This document shows positions 55,923 to 64,000 of a stretch of DNA of 64,000 nucleotides, piece by piece. The notes beneath the pieces were generated by a model. It did no database searches and was not told the origin of the DNA. It saw only the letters and a program-made list of their open reading frames with translations. The number at the start of each line of letters is the position of its first letter. Position 1 is the first letter of the stretch. Made by a program: the position numbers and the translations under genes. The stretch lies in NCBI GenBank assembly GCA_027943335.1, contig BSBK01008836.1, forward strand, positions 745,001-809,000, written 5' to 3'. The DNA is from Chamaecyparis obtusa (Eukaryota; Streptophyta; Pinopsida; Cupressales; Cupressaceae).

Positions 55923-56531
55923 ATGTCTCATCAAGCTAAGGGAAAAGAACCTTATGGGAAGGGAATCTTATTTAGATCTAATGATGACATTGGCATGGTC
56001 AAGGCTAAAGCTCCCTTAGAGCTAGAAATGGAAGAGAGTGTTGTGTTACATAAAGAGGCTGAGCAAATAAAACATGCTAATATCTTGCATAAAAAATATG
56101 ATATAGATTACCAACTTATGCACAACATGGGATATGATAGACAAAGTCCACTTGGAAAAGGAAAAGATTTCCTAGAACCTCTTCATGTTGAATTTAGAGC
56201 TCCCGAAGACCATATTAGTCTAGGCTATCATACACATAAAGTTGACCAACCTAGCAGCAACACTCCTACATGTGAGGACTCATCCAAGGAAGAAGAAGCA
56301 AAGATTCAACTGATGACCTATACAAGACTTCTCAAAATTCAAACTGCTAATCTAGCTTATGAAGGGGAACCATATGTGCCATCACAATTATCTCAAGAGC
56401 ATGATCCTGGTCCTAATCAGAGAGATACTATCCCATCTATTAAGAAAGATCCCATTGCTACAAACAGAGCCTCTTATATTGCTCTTGTGGTTGAACACAT
56501 TGCTGAGTCTGATCACATGCATTCAAACTAG
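55923..56531 (+). pseudogene. Tat-like element segment with a G-patch-like motif
   Basis: In this 202-residue open frame, residues 64-88 read QLMHNMGYDRQSPLGKGKDF then LEPLH, which fits a G-patch (MGY..G.GLGK..xG...P). G-patches bind nucleic acid or activate helicases and occur in some retroelement polyproteins after the protease. It is in phase with the protease frame upstream, separated by stops. Downstream (56532-57239) the sequence is partly open and acidic (DDDGDIPPTITLVDYIKQYQ) with no recognised domain. Confidence 0.6.
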
Positions 56532-57915
56532 GGGAAAATTGTTGATATCCCCTGCATCTTAGATATGTTTTTGCCTATTCTAAACTATGCTCTTGCTACT
56601 ATAGATGGTACTAATCCTACTACTACACAATATCCTACTGCTACATAGTCACAAGGCCCTATTGAAGACTTACCTCCTAAGACAGATAGTGATGATGATG
56701 GAGATATCCCTCCTACAATTACTCTTGTTGATTACATCAAACAATATCAGAATAGTGACACAGAATTAAATGAGTATGAATGGGATTTAGTCAAATGCTA
56801 CAATGGAGATTCAAGTTGATGTTGTGCACAAGTATGCTACTATCAAAAATTATGAAAGGGGAGAAATCTCCAATTATCAAGCACAAAAAGATGATGGGAT
56901 CAATCTCACCCTCCTATGGAGATCCTCCTTATGGTTTCTAAGTCATCTACTTCTACTCCATCTGATCAAATGAACCATGGATACATGAGACCTCATCCTA
57001 CAATAGCAACATGGAATTTAGGGAGGTCTCAAATTGAGATGGTTCCTATTCATAAAATTTTGGAACAAATGGCTACTCGAGCACCAGAAGAAGGACATAG
57101 TTCTAGGGTTAGGTCATCTTGGTTAGATTCACAAAATAATTCTCTAAAATCCTCTAACTCTTCTAGGATGACTTGTGATCAACAACGCTTTATGGAGGAT
57201 AGCTTTCTGGATCTATCTGAGACAAATTCATGAATGATGAGGATGATACTAGTATTTTTGCACTTGAACCTATTAAATAGTTATCTCTCATTCTTCTTAA
57301 GTTAAGTGGCTCAACCATTTCTCTTCCATCCATCCATTTAAACCCATCACATCAGCCTCATTCATCCATAATTCCTAAGTCTTCCAAAAGTAGCTTGAAT
57401 GTGCAACATAAAGATCATAAATATAAGAATCCACTCACATATAAAGGTCACCATGTCCTATCTAATCGACATGTGATTATAAAAACACAATAAATATTTA
57501 AGAGACCACAAGGGTCCTTCAAGAAAAGAATAAAAACAAAGAAATATGGATTCATAAATCCATCCTAGAAGAAGTGAAATCAAATGCATCTCAAAGAAAA
57601 GAAATATCAAAGGCTATGTGGATTCCCATGTCTCTCTTAAAAGACTTGGATATAAAAGAAAATTTAATGGTGACATTCAAGCTCGCCTCTCCTTCTTATG
57701 TCTCACCTCACTTCCACATTTTTTGCACCATCATTACCTCCACTAATCCTTGCTACCATTACCACTCTCTCAAAAACCAAATCACCCCTACAAGTTCCTT
57801 TACAATCTAAAGTGCATCCCTATATCTCCTCATCACTAATGACTTGTTCAAGAGAAATTGAAATAGTACTTTCCTTAGGTGTGTAGAACATGAGGAATCT
57901 GATAAGGCATTATGA
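56532..57915 (+). other. Tat-like element interior where the polymerase should be; no RT motif found
   Basis: I looked for YxDD, the RNase H DxD/EL blocks, and the integrase HHCC and DDE motifs on the plus strand and found none. Short frames (56916-57233, 57574-57810) are Ser-rich and unrecognised. The total length of about 1.4 kb is too short for RT-RNaseH-integrase. Confidence 0.6.
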
Positions 57916-58167
57916 GTGGTTCAAGAGCGTATTTGTGGATTTTTATGGAATGGTCTTTCCTTGGATATGGTACCTTCACTTATGATATCCATGCAAATGT
58001 TCCTTATTGATGGTGACTACAAAATCTTCCAGCTTCAAGTACTAGCACTACTTGGTGAACAACATAATAGTGGCATTGGTTCTGGGACATATCAGATTGT
58101 CACACTTGAGGGAGATCTGCTCCCTGATCTTATAAATATTCTATATTTGAAGCACTTTTATGCGTAG
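57916..58167 (+). pseudogene. Possible integrase C-terminal tail of the Tat-like element
   Basis: The 83-residue frame ends SGTYQIVTLEGDLLPDLINI then LYLKHFYA and a stop. This resembles the end of Athila/Tat integrases (a hydrophobic strand, EG, LP.PIN, YLK.YY). If right, an internal deletion removed RT, RNase H and the integrase core while leaving the tail. The match is short and from memory. Confidence 0.4.
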
Positions 58168-58204
58168 CTCAGCATTTAGTTCCTGTACAGTGTTATTCAA
58201 CAAA

Positions 58205-58400
58205 AAATCCTAAAAATCAGAAAAGATCCTAAAAAAGTCCTAAAAATCAGAAAGAGATCGTGAAAAAATCCTAAAAATTAGAAAAGATCCTGAAAAATCC
58301 CTAAAAATCAGAAAGAGATCCTAAAAAAAAAAAATCCTTAAAATGAGAAAGAGATCCTGAAGAAATCCTAAACATCAGAAAAGCAGAAAACCCTAAAAAG
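58205..58400. repeat. Imperfect tandem repeats (AATCCTAAAAATCAGAAAGA type)
   Basis: About eight to nine units of 20-30 bases built from TCCTAAAAATCAGAAAAGA and GATCCTGAAAAAA, just after the coding region. Tandem repeats in the 3' untranslated region are known in Tat/Ogre elements. Confidence 0.8.
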
Positions 58401-59539
58401 AAGATAATGTTCCTGAAAAAATCATTGTTGGGTAAACACCTGATAAACAGGCACCTTACAAAAAAAAAGCATTTTTCCAACAGTGAAAACTTGGGAAATA
58501 AGCACTCTGGGAAAGTATTATGGTGAAAACCTATCTCAGGCACCATGATAGCATATTTGGATCCATTGTCTCCCCTTCCCCTATACATATCCATCCTCAT
58601 CCTAGTCCTAGTTTTCAATCATCGCTTCCTGTATAGCCATAAGGATCCACCCACAATTCCTAGCAAGTTGAGCTTAAGCCCATCACACTGAGCTTTTCCC
58701 AGACAAAGTGATCATAAAAAATGCTTATCAAAATCAACATCAAAATCAAATCTCTGAGTTATTGTTCCTTTCACATCTATTGCTAGTGAATATCCATTTC
58801 AGTCAATCAATCTTTGCCTTGTAGGATGCGTCCTTCCTCAGTCGGCTCAAATCAAACTCATCAATCCTATCCCATTCATGGCAAGAACTATGGACCGAAT
58901 GACCACTTGGTCAGGAGGCCTTCTTTGTTTATTTTATATTTTTTTATCAGTAGATCCTACTCATGATTATCTCGATCTTCCATATCTTGGTATATTGTGA
59001 CTAGTGAAATATGATGCAAGTGTCGATTGCGGTATGATCTTTGTGTGGATACTTTAGGAATGTTTTGTTGTTTTTTCAGTTATGATTATGCATATCTTAA
59101 TGGGGGAAATGTGTTAGCATACTTATGTCACTTACAAGACCTAAGTGTGCCCAAACCTCTTCAATAAGTATATGTCATAGGTTCTATCATAGTTGGGAAA
59201 TATACATCTCCGTTTCTACAGCTATCTAATGTCATATATGTTTTTATAACACATGATGCATACCTCCTATTGCAATATCAAACTTTGGTGTGCTCTCCAA
59301 CATGAATACAAGTGATCACACTAAATCATGTACCCAAGTTGCATTTTAGTTAGTTCATTTTTTTTTGAGACAAGGGTTTTGCTTATTCACCCTTCTCTCC
59401 CCTTTTTTTCATCCAATGCAAACCTCCCATTTTCCCTCCTTGACCTTCATCCCTGCAAATCCTATTCTAGGAAACTCCCCCTTGGTAAGTGGATCTCTTA
59501 TCCTTGCCCTCATTCTTTTGGTAGCTAGAGGCTCCACCA

Positions 59540-59612
59540 CGAGCTCTCTCTCTCTCTCCTCTCTTTTCCCTCTCTTTCATCTTTCTCTCTCTTCCCCTCC
59601 CTCCCTCTCCCC
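59540..59612. repeat. CT-rich low-complexity tract
   Basis: A pyrimidine run of CTCTCTCTCT, CCCTCTCTTTC and CCCTCCCTCC blocks lies just before the GAGATGCC repeats. It keeps both strands open by chance. Confidence 0.85.
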
Positions 59613-59613
59613 A

Positions 59614-59962
59614 GGTGGAGATGCCTATCTAGGGATGGGAAGCTTTTCATTGGTAGAGATGCCCATCTAGAGATGGGTAGCTCTGATTTGTCAGAGCCAC
59701 CCATCGGGGGAGGAGCGGCTCCGTCTGGGTGGAGATGCCTATCTGTGGAAAATGATGTTTGGTGCTTCATTTTTGCCCAAATATGGGCATATAAAATGTT
59801 TTCAGAAATGACAAAAAACCAAGATTGCAATGGCACTAATTAGAATTAGATTTGATAAGTTGGGTGAGTGCAGTAATGACTATTGTATCTGAGATGCCTA
59901 TCCATAGGTAGAGATGCCCGTTAGTAGATGGGCAGCTCTGCCCCAGGTGGAAATACCTATCC
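59614..59962 (+). repeat. Dispersed GGTAGAGATGCCYATCT repeats in the 3' untranslated region
   Basis: Copies at 59614-59630, 59652-59668, 59728-59744, 59891-59903, 59907-59922 and 59946-59962, with GGGCAGCTCTG-like sequences between. They are close to the reverse complement of the 5' leader repeats. Short open frames on both strands across this area (59365-60279) are unrecognised and probably chance. Confidence 0.8.
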
Positions 59963-60423
59963 AATGGCTCTGCCTCAAGCGAGGACCTCATCTCTAAATG
60001 AGTGGCTCTAACCTTCTTCATCGTGCATCCATTCTTATCTATCATTGATGGCTCCTCCACCGTTGGATGTTTCCCTTTGCCAAATGGCAATGCCCATTCT
60101 ATCATATTCCCTGTTCTCCCTTTTTCTCTTGCCATCACCCCGTGACACAACAAACTGGAGCCACAATGAAGGTGGATTTTTTGAACTCACTGGATCACTC
60201 TTATCTGTTGTCTGTCGGTCGACCCTTCCTTTCTGTCAAAGTCATGCTAAGTCCTTTTCCCTCCTTTCATGAAAATTGACCAAATTTTTTATTTTTGGCT
60301 TATTTTCTTGAGGGGGCACACCCTCCTACTAACTTTTCCTTTTTGCACCTCTTAGGTCCTGTATTTCCTCTGGGGCATATATATTTTCTTTTCTTTGACA
60401 CGATGTCATTTTTGACACCACCT

Positions 60424-60438
60424 CAAAGAGGGACAAAA
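60424..60438 (+). promoter_or_regulatory. Tat-like element polypurine tract
   Basis: CAAAGAGGGACAAAA directly before the 3' LTR; purine-rich and at the expected position. Confidence 0.8.
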
Positions 60439-61669
60439 TGTAGACACATAAATTCATCCATTTAACATTAATTAAATTAAATTAAATTAATGACCCCAAA
60501 TAACATTATAGTTATTATTTTAATTAATTATATTTGTTGAATTCATCTATTTATTTAATTAAATAAATTCATTAATTATAGTATTTGAATTAAATTTAAT
60601 ACATGTTCCTCCATATTCCCCTTTTAAATAAATTTTTAATTTATTTAATTCCTTCACATTCTTTATTTCTACTAAACCATGATTAAATTAAATTTTATTT
60701 AATTCAATCCTAAATCCAACCTAGATTTTATCCTACACACATCACTTTTTGTCTAATAAGCCTACTCACTAATTAGCTAAGGTTAATTAGGCTAATTTTT
60801 GGATTCCTACATCCATTAGTCCTAATTATTTTCTCACACATGTGTGAGAAAATTTCCAAAAATGGCCTTTCCAAAAATTGCTAAAAATTGCACATACAAG
60901 GCTTCTTACATTTTTTATGACACTTCTTACACCTTCTAAAATGGTGAAAATAGACTTTTTCACTTACACATCTCTTACACACTTACACCTGTACTTGAAG
61001 TACACATTGACCTTTCACATCCCAAGTTGCTCACACATGTGTGAGAAAGTCTTGGACTTTGCATGGCTTATGTGTCTCCTTGGTGGCACCTATGTGGATT
61101 CCACATAGATACCACCTCACCCCAACCCTCCAAAATCCTATAAATAGGACCCTTGTCTCAAGAAAAATTCATTCCTTTTTGCATTAGAGTTATTATGCTA
61201 GCATATGCTTAGAATTGTTCTTAGAGTTTTTACTAACCATTTGGTAGATGTTAGATTTTCATTATAGACTTAGTTTCATTCCATGCTTTTAGCTTCATTC
61301 ATTTTTATCACTTGCATGCAACAGAGCTTGAGGATTGCTTTCATAGCTCCTCCTTGAGCTTCTTTGGCCTCTTGCATTTGAGTGCTTGAGAGTTGCTTTT
61401 ATAGCTTCTTCTTGAGCATCTCAAATCTTCATTATACTTGCATTTATAGTGGGATCCATACTTGTGTTGGGAGAGCACAACCACAACCTCTCTAAGAGCT
61501 TAAATCAAGCAAGTCTTGGGTGCACTTTGTTCATGCTCATCTGAGGTTATGGTGAAAATTAATGTTTTTACAAGTTTATGAACATGTTAGAATAGATTGA
61601 TTATGCTCTTTATTGTTAATGTTTGCATGTTTGAACTTGTTCTTAATAGGTGGATTTTCATCATATACA
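60439..61669 (+). repeat. Tat-like element 3' LTR (uninterrupted)
   Basis: TGTAGACACATAAATTC to TTTTCATCATATACA, 1,231 bases, followed by target duplication CATCT. It serves as the reference for the LTR before E4 inserted. Confidence 0.93.
60828..60853. repeat. 26-bp perfect palindrome in Tat-like 3' LTR
   Basis: Same core CTCACACATGTGTGAG as at 45744-45769, but with outer ATTTT/AAAAT arms. Both arms differ from the partner at the matching position, so the palindrome stays perfect. Confidence 0.9.
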
Positions 61670-61674
61670 CATCT

Positions 61675-64000
61675 TTCATGCCTCAGTGAAATCATAGGCC
61701 ATCTAGGACCTTTAGGTGCTCCTACAGCAATGCCTCTCAAATATTATCTAATGCTTCTGAAGATTGTTATGTATTATATCGACACTTTAAGAGTGGAAAT
61801 TAATATTCCAATGTTATGTGTTTTCACTAGGCCTTTAATATGATAATAAAATATAGTGCAAATTTTCCACATTACAAGACTGATAAATGTTGAATATTTT
61901 TCATGTTACATCAAATGTTTGATAATATGCTTGTGAGCTAAAATTTGAAAAATTACAATCATAATTAAAATATCTTAGTAGGACATTACAAAAAGACATC
62001 TACATTTTGTACAAATTCTCATTTCGACTAATGCTCCCTGTTCAAAAATAGTATCACATAGAATGTGACTTAAGTTTACTAGGAAGAGCTAATTAGAGAA
62101 GCACCTTTTCCACTCTCAAAACCATTAATGATTGCAGCTTCTGCATTGATAGCATATAATGAATGGGAAAATAAATAACAACAGGGAACATTTCTTACTA
62201 GAATTCTGTTAAAACATGTTAAAGGTTGGTGATAGAAAAATAATATACAAAATTATAAACAAATGTGCAATTATACTAGTGCATTCAACAATATATCCAC
62301 TAGCTAATGAATGCTAGTGATATTCATGCAAGTTTTTTTTTTTTAGCTCTAATTTTAGCATTCTTTAATCCATAAGTTCTCTCTTTAGCAAAAAAAAAAA
62401 AAGAGAATTCAGCCAAAAATATTTACTAAGAAATTAGATACTCAGAGGCAAAGTCAATAGCTTCAATGATAGAGAATGTTTGAGAGAAAATCAAAGGACT
62501 CAAGATCATGTTATAGATTCTAAGTTTTTCAAAGGTGCTATCCAAATTAGAACCCAAAAAATACTTTCATGTGTATATATCACGATGCATTCTACTACAT
62601 AAGTATTTCTTCTTAGAAAATACACTTGGATAATATTTTCTTGAGTTGAAATCAAGAAGATTTTTGAAACAAAATTATGAAGTGACAATTGTCAGCATGT
62701 GCCATAATAGAAGTTGGCACAAGTGCCAGTTGTAAATTATAGTTCATATGCAAATAGGAATGTACCTTAGAACACCCAAAATATCTCATAAAGATGATAT
62801 TTGTTGAAGCAATACTCAAGGCATGTGCTCATTGCATTCATAAATATGAAACAAAAATTATAGTAACCATAAAATATGATCTCAAATTTAAGTAGTTAAT
62901 GATTCTATGGATGATGTGAACCTAACCTATTGGGAGTACACTAAGACATTTTAATTTTAGTCAGAACAAATCATACATCAACATATAGAAAAAAATTTCA
63001 CAAGACCACCTTAGATTGAGCGAAAATGGGAGCACCTGGCCACTGTTTGATTTGCTCGTTTAAGAGGGATGTGGGTGTGCTCTCCTAGCACAATGAAATT
63101 ATCCGAAATGTAGATTAGGGAAGACTAGAATCATTTTCAAGCCATAGAGACCCCCAAAATGGCACAAAACTAGGTATAGGGAACCTGTTTTGCCCCTAGG
63201 GTTCCAAGGGTGCAAGTGATGAGATGCAGTTTCTAGGCTATGAATGTAATGCAAGATTGATTTTAACTACAATATAGATGTGATATGTAATGAAAATACT
63301 ATGATATTCTTGAAATGAACTAAGTTAATCCATTAAACTAAGCTAGGATGAGTTAGAAAACATGAAAACATGAAAACATGAAGGAAACTAGCAATTCTAA
63401 GATATATTATGAAGATCATAGATGGAATTTAACATTATATATATGCTTGAAATAAAAGAGTGAATTAGTATTTTTCTCTTGGAATGAGGACTACTTATAT
63501 GATTTGAGTAAGGGCTTGGGTTAGGAAGGGTAGTTAGGGTCAGAGTCAGGGTTAGGGGTATGGTTAGGAAGGGATATGAAAGACATTAATGGTTGAAAGG
63601 CCCAAGGGTTGCTCACACATGTGTGAGAAACACTAGGGAAGTGTGCTAGGGGACAAGGGTGGAAGGAGAGAGATGTTCTCTCATTAAGAGGTTGTAAGAG
63701 CCATTAATGAGGGTGTAAGGGGTCATAATGAGCTTGTAAGGTTCATTAATGAGGGTATTGACTTTGGATCAAAGGGAGAGAGTTAGCCTAAGAGGGTTAG
63801 GAATCACCCCTTAAGTGGGGTTAGGGAGTGATTAGGGATGAGAGGATATGTTTAATAGAGTCTAGAAGATATCTAGGATTTAGGGTTTTTAAAAATAAAT
63901 ATTTAATTTATTTAAATAGAATTTGGTTGAGCACTTTATTTATTAAATTGATTTAATAAATAGGAGGGATTAATATTTAAATTTGATTTAAATATTTTTG
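61675..64000. other. Unassigned right flank with a shared palindrome
   Basis: No gene was recognised. At about 63608-63626 the core CTCACACATGTGTGAG appears again within GTTGCTCACACATGTGTGAG, as in the Tat-like LTR, followed by AATTTAATTTAAATA-type sequence near 63890-64000. This could be part of another related element running out of the window. A GGGTTAGG-rich stretch lies at 63510-63570. Frames at 62506-62688 are not recognisable. Confidence 0.4.

Larger units (their letters stand above)
45305..61669 (+). mobile_element. Tat-like Ty3/Gypsy element lacking reverse transcriptase, with nested E4
   Basis: A perfect 5-bp target duplication CATCT (45300-45304 and 61670-61674) brackets two LTRs (TGTAGACAC...ATACA). 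Without the insertion of E4 it is about 12.5 kb. The left LTR is followed by TTTTGGCATGCCCAATGGGA, resembling the LTR/primer junction of plant Tat-type elements. The interior has a 1.6-kb leader, gag, a zinc-binding relic, protease, a G-patch-like segment, a possible integrase tail and a long 3' untranslated region with repeats, ending in a purine-rich tract. No YxDD, RNase H or DDE-core motif was found, so it needed help from another element. Confidence 0.85.

Noticed and set aside
59365..59836. Overlapping frames of about 100 residues on both strands
   Set aside because: They come from the CT-rich tract and GC-richer repeats in an untranslated region; low complexity and no family resemblance.
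61670..61674. Possibility that the Tat-like element is two unrelated solo LTRs
   Set aside because: Identical CATCT on both outer sides, a primer-like site after the left LTR and a polypurine tract before the right one show a single insertion.

Overview
This is a stretch of land-plant nuclear DNA, AT-rich and made almost entirely of nested, decayed LTR retrotransposons. The land-plant call rests on a broken PPR-DYW gene (a plant organelle RNA-editing family), plant-type Copia elements primed by initiator tRNA-Met, chromodomain Ty3/Gypsy elements and a Tat-type Gypsy element. The low gene density and heavily mutated elements suggest a large, slowly purged genome. A gymnosperm would fit, but the sequence does not prove it. 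I see no intact host protein gene.

Layout. 1-2073: unassigned. 2074-15677: one old plus-strand Copia-type LTR split by two minus-strand Copia elements, Copia-1 (2231-9491) and Copia-2 (10660-15417, target duplication GTTTT). 15678-17760: spacer with a CACTA-like terminus, a 12-bp minisatellite and a tRNA-Val(UAC)-like sequence. 17761-32188: Gypsy-1, a plus-strand chromovirus whose integrase region is interrupted by the complete minus-strand Copia-3 (22480-29351, target duplication AAAGG). 32414-32848: a 435-bp element with ~125-bp terminal inverted repeats around a 5S-rRNA-like core. 35665-43172: a minus-strand PPR-DYW pseudogene, split in its linker before the DYW domain by the plus-strand chromovirus Gypsy-2 (36302-42493, target duplication CTCAT/CTCCT). 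45305-61669: a 16-kb plus-strand Tat-like element (target duplication CATCT) with gag, protease and a G-patch-like segment but no recognisable reverse transcriptase. Its left LTR contains a second element lacking reverse transcriptase, E4 (45926-49828, minus, target duplication CACAT). 61675-64000: unassigned.

How the parts relate. Copia-1, -2 and -3 keep recognisable gag-PR-IN-RT-RNaseH order. Gypsy-1 and -2 keep gag-PR-RT-RNaseH-IN-chromodomain order. All carry stop codons, very often TAG where the family has Gln or Trp, as expected for elements silenced by methylation. Copia-2 is the least damaged: only two TAG codons interrupt about 1,320 codons. E4 and the Tat-like element would have depended on enzymes from other elements.

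Most unusual: the 5S-cored inverted-repeat element, the mutually complementary repeat families in the 5' and 3' untranslated regions of the Tat-like element, the matched changes in the two arms of a palindrome between that element's LTRs, the tandemly triplicated DYW terminus, and the 51-bp LTR of Copia-2. Coordinates and boundaries were read by eye; no database search or alignment program was used.
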